From Burkholderiales bacterium (GTDB taxonomy: Bacteria; Pseudomonadota; Gammaproteobacteria; Burkholderiales; SG8-39), in the NCBI GenBank assembly GCA_026416295.1, contig JAOAFL010000111.1, positions 1 to 57,922 of the forward strand: a DNA stretch of 57,922 bases. Reading direction: 5' to 3'. Made by a program: the position numbers and the translations under genes. Below are positions 10,539-19,370 of this stretch, piece by piece. Position 1 is the stretch's first letter. Each line of letters begins with the position of its first letter. Below the pieces are notes generated by a model. It did no database searches and was not told the DNA's origin. It worked only from the letters and a program-made list of their open reading frames with translations.

Positions 10539-11881
10539 GCCGGCTTTCCCGCGATCTTCTCGACCAGCCAGCGCGCGGTGCGCAGCAGCCGCGCATCGAA
10601 CCCGCGCCGCCCGACGAGCTGCACGCCGATCGGCAGGCCGTTCGCGCCTTGCGCGAGCGGCAGCGTCACCGCCGGCAGTCCGGTATAGGTCCAGAGCGTG
10701 CAGAAGACCGGGTCGCCGGTCGAACCGAGCCCCTCGGGCGCGGTGCCCGGCGCCGCCGGCGTGAGGATCGCGTCGTAGCGCTGCATGAAAAGCTCGTCGA
10801 AGCTCTCGACCACAGGCAGGATCATGGCGAGCGCGCGCTGATAGTCCACCGCGCGCACCTCGCGACCGCGCTCGAGCAGGGCACGCAGGGTTTCCGACAG
10901 TTTGTCGCGCCCGGTGCGCCACTCGCGCTCGAGGTTGTGCGCCATCTCGGCTTCCATGATCGTGCGGTGCCAGTCCCAGGCGTCCGCGGCGCTCGGAAAG
11001 AGTTCTACCTCCTCGCACTGCGCGCCCAGCTCCGCGGCGAGTTCCGCGAACGCCTCGCGCGTGTCGGGCGCGGCGCGCGCCCAGTGCGGCGTCTTGACGA
11101 AGGCGAACATCGGGGCAAGCGGCGGCTCCTCCGCGAGCACCGCGCGAAACGGCACGCGCGCACGCGGGCGCGTGTCCGGATCGCCCTCGTCCCAGCCGAC
11201 CAGTTCCTCGGCGACGAGCGCGATATCCTCGAGCGTGCGGGCGAAAATCCCGACATGATCGAGCGTGCGCGAGAGCGCGAGAATCCCGGTGCGCGGAATC
11301 AGGCCGTGCGTCGGCTTGAAGCCGTACACCCCGCAGAACGCCGCCGGCCGGATCACCGAGCCGCTCGTTTGCGTGCCGAGCGCGACCGGCACCATGCCGG
11401 CAGCGACCGCCGCGGCCGAGCCCGAGGAGGAGCCGCCCGGCGTGTGCGCCGGGTTGTGCGGATTTCGCGTCTTGCCGGGGTGGAAGTAGGCGCACTCGGT
11501 GGTGACCGTCTTTCCCATGATCACCGCACCCGCGGCGCGCAGGCGCGCGACCACGGCGGCGTCGCGCCGCGGCGTGCGACCGGCGTGGAGCACGGTGCCG
11601 TTCTCGGTCGGCATGTCGGCGGTATCGATGATGTCCTTGACGCCGACCGGGATGCCGCAGAGCGCGCCCGCCGGCTCGCCCGAGCGGCGGTGTTCGTCGG
11701 CGGCGCGCGCCTGCGCGCGCGCGTGCGCCTCGTCGAGGAACTGCCAGGCCTGGACCTGCGGCTCGGCCTCGCGCGTGCGCGCAAGACACGCCTCCACCAG
11801 TTCCTCGGCGCTGAGCAGCCCCTCGCGCATGCGGCGCGCCGCCTCGGCGGCCGAGAGCGTGCTCGCGTCCGGCAGGCTCAT
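10535..11881 (-). CDS. amidase signature family hydrolase
   Basis: Ser-cisSer-Lys hydrolase of amide bonds, 448 aa. Catalytic Lys near 82 (GIPVGVKDIIDT), the Gly/Ser loop TPGGSSSGSAAAVAAG (about 148-162) and the nucleophile Ser near 175 in GTQTSGSVIRPA are all present. Related to GatA but with no gatB/gatC nearby, so it is a catabolic amidase rather than the tRNA enzyme. It starts 1 base after the dctM stop and is co-transcribed with the TRAP permease genes, which suggests the imported solute, or something derived from it, is an amide. Cytoplasmic: no signal peptide. Confidence 0.9.
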   Translation of the reverse strand: MSLPDASTLSAAEAARRMREGLLSAEELVEACLARTREAEPQVQAWQFLDEAHARAQARAADEHRRSGEPAGALCGIPVGVKDIIDTADMPTENGTVLHAGRTPRRDAAVVARLRAAGAVIMGKTVTTECAYFHPGKTRNPHNPAHTPGGSSSGSAAAVAAGMVPVALGTQTSGSVIRPAAFCGVYGFKPTHGLIPRTGILALSRTLDHVGIFARTLEDIALVAEELVGWDEGDPDTRPRARVPFRAVLAEEPPLAPMFAFVKTPHWARAAPDTREAFAELAAELGAQCEEVELFPSAADAWDWHRTIMEAEMAHNLEREWRTGRDKLSETLRALLERGREVRAVDYQRALAMILPVVESFDELFMQRYDAILTPAAPGTAPEGLGSTGDPVFCTLWTYTGLPAVTLPLAQGANGLPIGVQLVGRRGFDARLLRTARWLVEKIAGKPA

Positions 11882-11882
11882 C

Positions 11883-13931
11883 TCAGCGGCCGTAGAGCAC
11901 GCTCGGCAGCCACAGGCCGAGCTGCGGCCAGGCGTAGAGCACGAACATCGACACGATCTGCAGCCCCATGAAGGGCATCATGCCGGCGAAGATCGCGTTC
12001 AGCGACACGTGCGGCGGCGCGACTCCCTTCAGGTAGAACGCCGCCATCGCCACGGGCGGCGAGAGGAACGCCGTCTGCAGGTTGAGCGCGACGAGCAGCC
12101 CGAAGAAGAGCGGGTCGATGTTGAAGTGCGGAAGCAGCGGGATGAAGATCGGCATGAAGATGATGATGATCTCGGTCCACTCGAGCGGCCAGCCGAGGAG
12201 GAAGATGATCACCTGCGCGAGGATCAGGAACTGCAGCGGCGTGAGGTCGAGCGACAGCACCCAGCGCTCGACGAGCTCCTGACCGCCGAGCAGCGCGAAC
12301 GCCGCCGAAAAGATCCCCGAGCCGACGAACAGCCAGCAGACCATCGCGCTCGTGCGCGCGGTGAGAAACGAAGACTCCTTGAGGATGCCGCCCAGCTCGC
12401 GCAGCGTGCCGCCGAACACCGGTGCCGACAGGCGCCGCTCGCGCGGCGCGGCGCGCCAGTGCGCGACGAACCGGTAGATCACCACCAGCACGAAGCCGCC
12501 GAAGGCGCCGACCGCCGCGGCTTCCGCCGGCGTGGCAAGCCCGAAGACGATCGAGCCGAGCACCGCGAGGATGAGGAGCGAGAGCGGAAAAAACGAGGTG
12601 AGCAGGAGCTTGAAGACCTCCAGCCGCTCCCAGTTCCAGAACGCGTAGAGCACCGCGAGCGCGAGGATGCCGAGCGCGAGCATCACCCAGAACCAGGTCG
12701 GCGCCGGGCGACGTTCGGCGGCCGGCGCGTCGGCCGCGCGAGGCTCTTCGGCCGCCGGTTTCGCCGCCGCCTCGGCCTTCGGCGCTTCGTCTTTCTGCGC
12801 ATCGCGCGGCTCATCCGCCGGCGGCTCCTGAAGGCCCGTGGCGGCTTCCTCCTCCTCGGCCGGCGTCGCGAGCCCGATCGGGCCCTGCGCCTGCGCGTCG
12901 TCTTCCGCGGTCGAAGCCGCAAGTCCGGCCGCCTGCGCGCCCGCGGCGACCGGCTCGGCGACCGGTGCGGTCGAGAAATGCCAGGCGGCGAACAGCACCG
13001 CCGCGGCGGCGAGCGCCGGGACGAGCGAGATCAGCCCGTGCGCGAGCACGGTGCGCCGCGGCACGCTCCCCCGGGCGACGAGCGCGCGCACCAGGCCGGC
13101 GAGCGCATGGTTGCCGTGCTGCGCGAGCGTCGCGAGCGGCGCGGGCAACGGCACGCGCGTTTCGGACTCCGGCAGCGGCGGCATGAGCGAAGGGCGCAGC
13201 TTCGCGAGCACGACGATGTAGCCGACGTAGAGGGTCGCGAGCATGAGCCCGGGGAAGAACGCCCCGGCGTAGAGCTGCACGACCGAGACGCCCGCGGTCG
13301 CGCCGTAGACGATGAGGAGCACGGAGGGCGGAATGAGGATGCCGAGGCAGCCGCCGGCGGTCACCGCGCCCGCGGCGATCTTGACGTTGTAGCCCGCCTT
13401 CAGCATCGCCGGGAACGCGAGCAGCCCCATCAGCGTCACCACCGCGCCGACGATGCCGGTGGCGGTGGCGAACACCGCGCAGGTGATGATGGTCGCGACC
13501 GCGAGCGAGCCCGGCACGCGCGCGGTCGCGAGGTGCAGGCTCCGGAACAGCCGGTCGACGAGCTGCGCGCGCTCGACGAGGTAGCCCATGAACAGAAAGA
13601 GCGGGATCGCGATCAGCACGTCGTTCGACATCACGCCGTAGGTGCGCTGCACGAACACGTCGAACACCTGTTGCACGGCGCGGTCCGGGTCCACGCTGCG
13701 GTAAGCGAGCCAGGCGAAGAACACCCCCATGCCCATCAGCGTGAACGCGGTCGGGAACCCGAGCATGATCGCCACCACGATGAGCGCGAGCATCAGAAGG
13801 CCGAGGACACCGAGGTCCTCCTTGCTGAGATGGCCGTCGACGAGGTGGCTCCAGGGCGTGAGCAGCGCCACCGCGGCGAGGATCAGCCCCATCAGGGCGA
13901 AGCCGAACCAGAGCTCGCGCCGCAGCTTCAC
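11883..13931 (-). CDS. dctM: TRAP transporter large permease (DctM) with a large internal insertion
   Basis: The sodium-coupled transport channel of a TRAP uptake system, inner membrane. 682 aa against about 430 for the usual DctM. Residues 1-260 and 440-682 are standard DctM: GFPTAFTLMGMGVFFAWL, MSNDVLIAIPLFLFMGYLVE, GCLGILIPPSVLLIVYGA, and later VFGLATPAEAAAVGAFGG and NLQTAFLSPPVAMAAFYLKG. Between lies a roughly 180-residue insertion with two extra hydrophobic segments (about 297-318 and 412-433) flanking an Ala/Glu/Pro/Lys-rich linker. Start is GTG 13931, overlapping the dctQ stop as GTGA. No frame break occurs. Confidence 0.9.
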   Translation of the reverse strand: MKLRRELWFGFALMGLILAAVALLTPWSHLVDGHLSKEDLGVLGLLMLALIVVAIMLGFPTAFTLMGMGVFFAWLAYRSVDPDRAVQQVFDVFVQRTYGVMSNDVLIAIPLFLFMGYLVERAQLVDRLFRSLHLATARVPGSLAVATIITCAVFATATGIVGAVVTLMGLLAFPAMLKAGYNVKIAAGAVTAGGCLGILIPPSVLLIVYGATAGVSVVQLYAGAFFPGLMLATLYVGYIVVLAKLRPSLMPPLPESETRVPLPAPLATLAQHGNHALAGLVRALVARGSVPRRTVLAHGLISLVPALAAAAVLFAAWHFSTAPVAEPVAAGAQAAGLAASTAEDDAQAQGPIGLATPAEEEEAATGLQEPPADEPRDAQKDEAPKAEAAAKPAAEEPRAADAPAAERRPAPTWFWVMLALGILALAVLYAFWNWERLEVFKLLLTSFFPLSLLILAVLGSIVFGLATPAEAAAVGAFGGFVLVVIYRFVAHWRAAPRERRLSAPVFGGTLRELGGILKESSFLTARTSAMVCWLFVGSGIFSAAFALLGGQELVERWVLSLDLTPLQFLILAQVIIFLLGWPLEWTEIIIIFMPIFIPLLPHFNIDPLFFGLLVALNLQTAFLSPPVAMAAFYLKGVAPPHVSLNAIFAGMMPFMGLQIVSMFVLYAWPQLGLWLPSVLYGR

Positions 13932-14551
13932 TTCGTCGCCTCCTTGCGCACGACGTACGCGTCGAGCTTCTCGATGTCCTCGTCCTTCACGTGCAGCTCT
14001 TCCTTGAGTTTCTCGACGTCCACCTCCTCGACGTCCTCCTCGCGCGAGGGCCAGACGCCGTTCTTGAGACAGAGCACGCAGCGCACGATCTCGACCAGCC
14101 CCTGCGCGAGCAGCAGCGCGCCCGCGACCGGGATCACGGTCTTGAACGGATAGAGCGGCGGGCCGTCCGCGGTGATCGTCGAGTGCTCGTTGATCGCCCA
14201 GGAGTGCGCGGCGTAGAAGTAGCCGGCCCAGGTGAGCGCGATCACGCCGGGCATGAAGAACACGAAGTAGAGCACGAGGTCGATCGCCGCCTGCGTGCGC
14301 GGCCGGAAGAACCCGTACAGGATGTCGCCGCGCACGTGGCCGTTCTTCGCGAGCGCGTAGGCGCCCGCCATCATGAACAGCGTCCCGTAGAGCATGATCA
14401 TGCCGTCGAACGCCCAGGCGCGCGGCGACGCGAGCACGTAGCGGCGAAACACCTCCCAGGTGACGTGCAGCGTGAGCGCGATGATGAGGAACGAGAACGC
14501 GTGACCGACCCAGGTACTGATTCTGTCGACGAAGCGCAGAGCCTTTTGCAT
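13928..14551 (-). CDS. dctQ: TRAP transporter small permease (DctQ)
   Basis: Small membrane subunit that pairs with DctM. 207 aa with four hydrophobic segments: FSFLIIALTLHVTWEVF, MIMLYGTLFMMAGAYAL, LVLYFVFFMPGVIALTWAG and VIPVAGALLLAQGLVEIV. The motif WEVFRRYVL and the KNGHVRGDILYG loop are typical of DctQ. A charged tail (REEDVEEVDVEKLKEELHVKDEDIEKLD) extends into the cytoplasm and may form a coiled coil. ATG 14551 chosen because upstream sequence is Arg-rich and crosses a terminator. It overlaps dctM (GTGA). Confidence 0.9.
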   Translation of the reverse strand: MQKALRFVDRISTWVGHAFSFLIIALTLHVTWEVFRRYVLASPRAWAFDGMIMLYGTLFMMAGAYALAKNGHVRGDILYGFFRPRTQAAIDLVLYFVFFMPGVIALTWAGYFYAAHSWAINEHSTITADGPPLYPFKTVIPVAGALLLAQGLVEIVRCVLCLKNGVWPSREEDVEEVDVEKLKEELHVKDEDIEKLDAYVVRKEATK

Positions 14552-14607
14552 GCGAATTCCCTCGCGCGCGGGCGCCCATTGTGCCACCGGCGCGCGGCCC
14601 CGCCGCG

Positions 14608-14642
14608 AAAAAAACACCATCCGGGCGCGGCCCGGATGGTGT
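14608..14642 (-). terminator. strong intrinsic terminator between dctP and dctQ
   Basis: Minus-strand hairpin with 13-base perfect arms ACACCATCCGGGC (14614-14626 on plus) and GCCCGGATGGTGT (14630-14642), loop GCG, followed by seven Ts. It lies right after the dctP stop and 57 bases before the dctQ start, so it ends or attenuates dctP transcripts and lowers dctQM relative to dctP. Confidence 0.88.
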
Positions 14643-14661
14643 CTCGCCTGTCAGCCTGGCG

Positions 14662-15813
14662 TCAGGCTTTCTTCGCCGCGGGCTTGGCGGCGGGCTTGCG
14701 CCCGAAATAGTGGTTGTAGGCCATCTCGCGGCGCACGTTGGTGTCGAGGTCCCACTTGACCGCGCGCTCGGCGAACGCGCGCTGCGATTCGACGACCTCC
14801 TTGAAGAGGGGGTTCTCGGCCGACTTCTTTGCCTCGACCGTGTCGAAGATCTCGAGCTGCTTCTGCAGGATCGAGGCGGGCGTCTTGTAGACGCGCACCT
14901 TGTCCTTCACCTGCAGCTCGATGTAGTCCTTCGAGTAGCGGTCGATCGCCTTCCAGGACATGTCGGCCGAGGCGGCTTCCACCGCGTTTTCGATGATCGC
15001 CTTCAGGCGCGCCGGCAGCGCGTCGTACTTCGTCTTGTTGAACAGGATCTCGAACTGCTCCGCGCTCTGGTGATAGCTCTGCAGCATGTACACCTTGGCG
15101 ACGTCGGGGAAGCCGAGGATGCGGTCCGAGGTCGCGTTGTTGAACTCGGCGGCATCGAGCAGCCCGCGGTCCATCGCCGGCACGATCCCGCCGCCGGGCA
15201 GCGCGTTCACCGCGCAGCCGAGGCCGGTGAAGAGATCGATCGAGATTCCGACGGTACGGTACTTGAGGCCCTTCAGGTCCTCGGGCTTCGAGATCGGCTT
15301 CTTGAACCAGCCGAGCGGCTGCGTCGGCATCGGCCCGTACGGGAAGGACACCACGTTCGCGCCGATCGAGGCGTAGATCTTGTCGAGGAGCGCCTTGCCG
15401 CCGCCGTACTTGTGCCAGGAGAGCAGGATGTTCGCGTCCATGCCGTAGGCGGGGCTCGAACCCCACAGCGCGAGCGCGTTCTGCTTGCCGTAGTGGTACA
15501 CGAGCACGCCGTGGCCGCCGTCGAGCGTCCCCTTCGAGACCGCATCGAGCAGCCCGAACGCGGGCACGACCGCGCCCGCAGGCAGCACCTCGATCCTGAG
15601 GTCGCCGCCGGTCATGTCGTTCACCTTCTTCGCGAAGTCGAGCGCGTACTCATGGAAGATGTCCTTCGCCGGCCAGGTGCTCTGCCAGCGGAAGCTGATC
15701 GGTCCCTGCGCCTTGACGATCGCCGGAAAGCCGAGCGTCGCCGCGCCGGTGGCCGCCGCGGCCGCGCCAGTCAGGAACTTGCGGCGCGAAGCTGTGTTCG
15801 TCTGCGTGCTCAT
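14662..15813 (-). CDS. dctP: TRAP transporter substrate-binding protein (DctP family)
   Basis: Periplasmic solute receptor delivering ligand to DctQM. 383 aa. The N-terminus is a Tat signal (TASRRKFLTGAAAAA ... FPAIVKAQ), cleaved near residue 36. The mature part shows SFRWQSTWPAKDIFHEYALDF, LDAVSKGTLDGGHGV, LKGLKYRTVGI (with the Arg that usually binds a carboxylate), PGGGIVPAMDRGLLDAAEF and a Lys/Ala-rich tail. Overall closest in look to 2-oxo-acid or aromatic-acid TRAP receptors, but ligand identity is inference. First gene of the cluster; a strong terminator follows. Confidence 0.92.
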   Translation of the reverse strand: MSTQTNTASRRKFLTGAAAAATGAATLGFPAIVKAQGPISFRWQSTWPAKDIFHEYALDFAKKVNDMTGGDLRIEVLPAGAVVPAFGLLDAVSKGTLDGGHGVLVYHYGKQNALALWGSSPAYGMDANILLSWHKYGGGKALLDKIYASIGANVVSFPYGPMPTQPLGWFKKPISKPEDLKGLKYRTVGISIDLFTGLGCAVNALPGGGIVPAMDRGLLDAAEFNNATSDRILGFPDVAKVYMLQSYHQSAEQFEILFNKTKYDALPARLKAIIENAVEAASADMSWKAIDRYSKDYIELQVKDKVRVYKTPASILQKQLEIFDTVEAKKSAENPLFKEVVESQRAFAERAVKWDLDTNVRREMAYNHYFGRKPAAKPAAKKA

Positions 15814-15880
15814 GCGAATCTCCTCCTTCGGTCGATGGAAGCCGGCACGGGGCGCACGCCCCGAACGGAGTGGTGCGGCG

Positions 15881-15886
15881 ATTCTA
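15881..15886 (-). promoter_or_regulatory. -10-like TAGAAT of dctP
   Basis: TAGAAT on the minus strand about 68 bases before the dctP ATG, followed by a conventional leader with GGAGGAG near the start codon. Confidence 0.45.
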
Positions 15887-15974
15887 CTCTCCGCGTTGCG
15901 ATGCCCGCAAGGCGACTTCGCATCGTGAAACTGGCCGATCGGGCGCGGCGCGGCGCGCGGTCAGCTCCGGGGGG

Positions 15975-17660
15975 CTACAGGTAGGAGACGAGCAGATAAG
16001 CCGCAAGGAGCACGGCGACCCAGAGCGCCATGTCGCCGGTCGTGCGCGTGCGCGCGAGCGAGCCGTCGGCGCCGTGATGGCGCACAACCCAGCCGTAGGC
16101 CCGCGCCGCCGGTCGACGGAGGAAGTCCGCGAGCGAGGCCGCTCGCGCGCGCGCAGCCGATTCGACTGCGCGCCAGAAGGCGGGCGCAGCCCTGCGGTAG
16201 AACCAGTCGGTATCGAGCGTGATCGTCGGCGTGCGGCGCAGCATCGGCAGCATGACGAAGAACGCGAGCCCCGAGAAAAGCAGCAGCTGCAACTGCGCGA
16301 CGACGTGCGCGCCGGTGTACGGCGCGTAGTCCGCCGGATACGGCAGAAGATCGTAGAGCGGGCGGTACACGACGCCGAGCCCGACGCACAGCGCCGCGAA
16401 AACGAGCATCGCAAGGCGCATGTTGAGCGGCGGATCGGGGGGCCGCAGTCCCGAGTCGGTCTGGAAGAAGACGAACCACGGAAACTTGATGCCGGCGTGC
16501 AGAAACACGCCGGCCGAGGCCGCGGCGAGCGCAAGCCACACCGCCGCAAGGTGCAGGTCGGCCGCCGCCTGCGAGATCATCGACTTCGAGACGAACCCGG
16601 AGGTGAGCGGAAACGACGAGATCGCGAGCGCGCCGATCGTGCCGCAGACCGTCGTGAGCGGCATGGTGCGAAAGAGGCCGCCCAGTTCGCTGCACTTTCG
16701 CCGCCCGGTCGCATGGAGCACCGCCCCCGCCGACATGAGGAGCAGCGCCTTGTAGAGGATGTGCGTGAACGCGTGCGCAGCCGCGCCATTGAGCGCCATT
16801 TCGGTGCCGAGACCGACACCGGCCACCATGAACCCCACCTGGTTGACGATGCTGTAGGCGAGGATGCGGCGCATGTCGTTTTCGAGCAGCGCAAAGACGA
16901 TGCCGTAGAACACCATCCAGAGACCGACCCAGACGAGGAGCTCGGTGCCCGGAAAGCCGCGCAGCAGCACGTAGACCGCGGTCTTCGTGGTGAACGCCGA
17001 CAGGAACACGGTGCCGCTCCAGGACGCTTCCGGGTAGGTGTCCGCGACCCAGGCCGAAAGGGGCGGCGCGCCGGCGTTGACGAGAAAAGCGGCGAGGATC
17101 AGCCAGTGGGCGGTCGAGTCGAGGGCAAAGCGCACAAAAAGCGTCGAGCCGGTCGCGCCGACATGGCCGGCGATGCCGGCAAGGAGCAGCACGCCGCCGA
17201 AGAGGTGCACCGCGAGGTAGCGGCGGCTCGCCGCCCAGGCCGCCGGCGTGCCCGCGCTCCAGACGACGAGCGTCGAGCCGATCGCCATCAGCTCCCAGAA
17301 GGCGAAGAGCGTCAGCAGGTCGCCGGCGAACGTCGCGCCGATCGCAGAACCGGCGTAGACGAACGCGGCCGGCATCTCGAGCCGGCTCGCGTTATTGAGC
17401 GCAAAGAGCGCGCCGCCGAAGGCCATCACCGCGAAGACGAGCGCGAAAAGCCGCGAGAGCCGGTCCACGGCGTAGGGCGCGATCGGCAGGCCGAGGTATT
17501 CGGCCTGCCAGTGACTGCCCTCGGGCACGAAGAGGACGAGCGCAGCCGCGGCAAGCGGTGCCGCGAGCGCCACCGCCGCGCGCGGCCCGCCGCGCAGGAA
17601 CGGCAGCGCAAGGCCCGCCGCGATCACGAGAAGCCCGGGGTGGATCGCCGTCTCAATCAT
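15975..17660 (-). CDS. NuoL/M-like proton channel subunit (third antiporter-type subunit)
   Basis: Polytopic membrane protein (561 aa) of the complex I / Mrp antiporter channel family. Key charged residues of the family are present: Glu in LFAFWELMAIGS (TM5 region), Lys in SAFTTKTAVYVLLRG (TM7), and His/Lys in HAFTHILYKALLLMSAG (TM8). A C-terminal extension ends in a last hydrophobic helix (DMALWVAVLLAAYLLVSYL). It closes the ten-gene antiporter operon and overlaps the preceding 86-aa gene by 8 bases. It is the most divergent of the three channel subunits and could replace the NuoL-like half of MrpA. Confidence 0.85.
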   Translation of the reverse strand: MIETAIHPGLLVIAAGLALPFLRGGPRAAVALAAPLAAAALVLFVPEGSHWQAEYLGLPIAPYAVDRLSRLFALVFAVMAFGGALFALNNASRLEMPAAFVYAGSAIGATFAGDLLTLFAFWELMAIGSTLVVWSAGTPAAWAASRRYLAVHLFGGVLLLAGIAGHVGATGSTLFVRFALDSTAHWLILAAFLVNAGAPPLSAWVADTYPEASWSGTVFLSAFTTKTAVYVLLRGFPGTELLVWVGLWMVFYGIVFALLENDMRRILAYSIVNQVGFMVAGVGLGTEMALNGAAAHAFTHILYKALLLMSAGAVLHATGRRKCSELGGLFRTMPLTTVCGTIGALAISSFPLTSGFVSKSMISQAAADLHLAAVWLALAAASAGVFLHAGIKFPWFVFFQTDSGLRPPDPPLNMRLAMLVFAALCVGLGVVYRPLYDLLPYPADYAPYTGAHVVAQLQLLLFSGLAFFVMLPMLRRTPTITLDTDWFYRRAAPAFWRAVESAARARAASLADFLRRPAARAYGWVVRHHGADGSLARTRTTGDMALWVAVLLAAYLLVSYL

Positions 17661-17913
17661 CGCCTTCGCGCGCGTCGTAGTAAGTATCGGGGCGCTTCAG
17701 AACCACGCCGAGCGCCTTCGCCGCGAGGATGAGCGCCGCGCAGGCGAGAAAGCCGTACCAGGCGGTGAAGGCGAAGACGCGCTCGATCGCGAAATGGGGC
17801 TCGCGCTCGAAGACAAGCTCGGCGAGCACGGTCGCGGAAAGAACCGCAAGGAACGCCCGCCACAGCAGCCGCACCGTCCGCGGACGCGCGAGCCAGTGCT
17901 CCGGCGCGTTCAT
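17653..17913 (-). CDS. 86-aa membrane protein in the antiporter operon
   Basis: Function unknown. Begins MNAPEHWLARPRTVRLLWRA and has two predicted membrane helices (about 18-33 and 47-71: FTAWYGFLACAALILAAKALGV), ending in an acidic tail YYDAREGDD. Its ATG overlaps the stop of the upstream channel gene as ATGA, and its end overlaps the next channel gene by 8 bases. This tight coupling argues for a structural subunit of the complex lying between two channel proteins. It is not a recognisable Mrp subunit. Confidence 0.72.
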   Translation of the reverse strand: MNAPEHWLARPRTVRLLWRAFLAVLSATVLAELVFEREPHFAIERVFAFTAWYGFLACAALILAAKALGVVLKRPDTYYDAREGDD

Positions 17914-19370
17914 CTCGCCTCCAGCGCCCGCGCGAGCGCAAGCGGCAGCTCGGGCGCGAAGAACATCGCGAGCGTGAGCGCCGCCGAGGCGCACAGCGCC
18001 GCGCGCATGCTGAGCGGCGCCTCGCCGTGCTCGCGGCCGCCCGCCGCCTCGGGCCGCAGGAACGCGCGGTACACGATCGGCGCGAAATACGCGGCGTTCA
18101 GCGTGGTGCTCGCCGCGATCACCGCCACCGCGACCCAGTGACCGAGGTCCATCGCGCCGGCGAGCAGGAACCACTTGCTGAGGACGCCGGCCGCCGGCGG
18201 CAGCCCGATCATCGAGAGCGCGCCGACCGCGAACGCCGCCATCGTCCAAGGCATGCGCCGGCCGACGCCGTCGAGCTGGCTCACCTCGGTCTTGCCCGAG
18301 GCGGTGGCGATCGCACCGGCAGCAAAAAACAGCGTGATCTTGCCGAACGCGTGCGCGGCGATGTGCAGCGCGGCGGCGACGGTGGCAAGGGGCGCAAGAA
18401 GGGCGGCCCCGAGCACCACGTACGAGAGCTGACTCACGGTCGAGTAGGCGAGCCGGCGCTTGAGGTTGTCCGAGCGCAGCGCGACCACCGAGGCGGCGAG
18501 GATCGTGAAGCCGGCCACCGGCGCGAGCCAGTCGGCCGCGCGCACGCCGGCGAGCGTCTCGACGCCGAAGACGTACACGATCACCTTGAGCACCGCGAAG
18601 ACGCCCGCCTTCACCACCGCGACCGCATGCAGCAGCGCCGAGACCGGCGCCGGTGCGACCATCGCCGCCGGCAGCCAGCGGTGCGCCGGCATCAGCGCCG
18701 CCTTGCCGATGCCGAACACGTAGAGCGCAAGGAGCGCGGCGAGCGTCGCGCCGCCGAGCCGCGCCTCGCCGAGGATGCCGCCGGCAGCGAATTCGACCGT
18801 GCCGGCGAACGCCCAGGTCGCGCCGATCGCCGGGAGCAGCAGCAGGATCGAGGTGCCGAGCAGGTAGGCAAGATAGACGCGACCGCCGGCGCGCGCCTCC
18901 TCGTCCCCGTGGTGCGTGACAAGCGGCCAGGTGACGAGCGTCAGCATCTCGTAGAACAGGAACAGCGTCACCAGGTTCGCCGCGAACGCGAGGCCGACGG
19001 TCGCCGCGAGCGCGAGCGCGAAGCAGGCGTAGAACCGCGTCTGGTGCGCCTCTTCGTTCGCGCGCATGTAGCCGATGGCGTAGACCGAGGTGACGATCCA
19101 CAGCGTCGACGCGACGAGCGCAAAGAGCATCCCGAGCGGCTCGACGCGAAACGCGAGCGCAATGCCGGGCAGCATCTCGAAGAGCGCGAGCGCCGGCCTC
19201 TCGCCCGCGAGCACCCGCGGAAGCAGCGCGGCGCAGCTCGCAAAGAGCGCCGCCGCGGAAGCGAGCGTCACCGCCTCGCGCAGGTTCGGCGAGCGACCGG
19301 CGAGCGCGATGCCCGCCGCGCCGAGCACCGGCGCAAGCAGCGCGGCGCCGACGAGTCCGGCGTCGCTCAC
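17910..19370 (-). CDS. NuoM/MrpD-like proton channel subunit (second)
   Basis: 486-aa antiporter-type membrane subunit. Family residues: Glu in LFLFYEMLTLVTWPLVTH, Lys in HAVAVVKAGVFAVLK, Lys in IAAHAFGKITLFFAAGAI, and GLPPAAGVLSKWFLLAGA toward the C-terminus. About 14 hydrophobic segments. GTG start at 19370 overlaps the stop of the preceding mrpD as GTGA, as elsewhere in this operon. The protein sits between canonical MrpD and the 86-aa gene. It is paralogous to MrpD but clearly different; separate proton pathways are likely. Confidence 0.87.
   Translation of the reverse strand: MSDAGLVGAALLAPVLGAAGIALAGRSPNLREAVTLASAAALFASCAALLPRVLAGERPALALFEMLPGIALAFRVEPLGMLFALVASTLWIVTSVYAIGYMRANEEAHQTRFYACFALALAATVGLAFAANLVTLFLFYEMLTLVTWPLVTHHGDEEARAGGRVYLAYLLGTSILLLLPAIGATWAFAGTVEFAAGGILGEARLGGATLAALLALYVFGIGKAALMPAHRWLPAAMVAPAPVSALLHAVAVVKAGVFAVLKVIVYVFGVETLAGVRAADWLAPVAGFTILAASVVALRSDNLKRRLAYSTVSQLSYVVLGAALLAPLATVAAALHIAAHAFGKITLFFAAGAIATASGKTEVSQLDGVGRRMPWTMAAFAVGALSMIGLPPAAGVLSKWFLLAGAMDLGHWVAVAVIAASTTLNAAYFAPIVYRAFLRPEAAGGREHGEAPLSMRAALCASAALTLAMFFAPELPLALARALEAR

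Noticed and set aside
10535-11881. GatA subunit of the tRNA amidotransferase
   Set aside because: The signature matches the superfamily, but there is no gatB or gatC nearby and the gene is coupled to a TRAP transporter.
11499-14153. An 884-codon plus-strand frame opposite dctM and dctQ
   Set aside because: Composition is Arg/Glu/His-rich with no motif, and it is antisense to well-supported TRAP genes.
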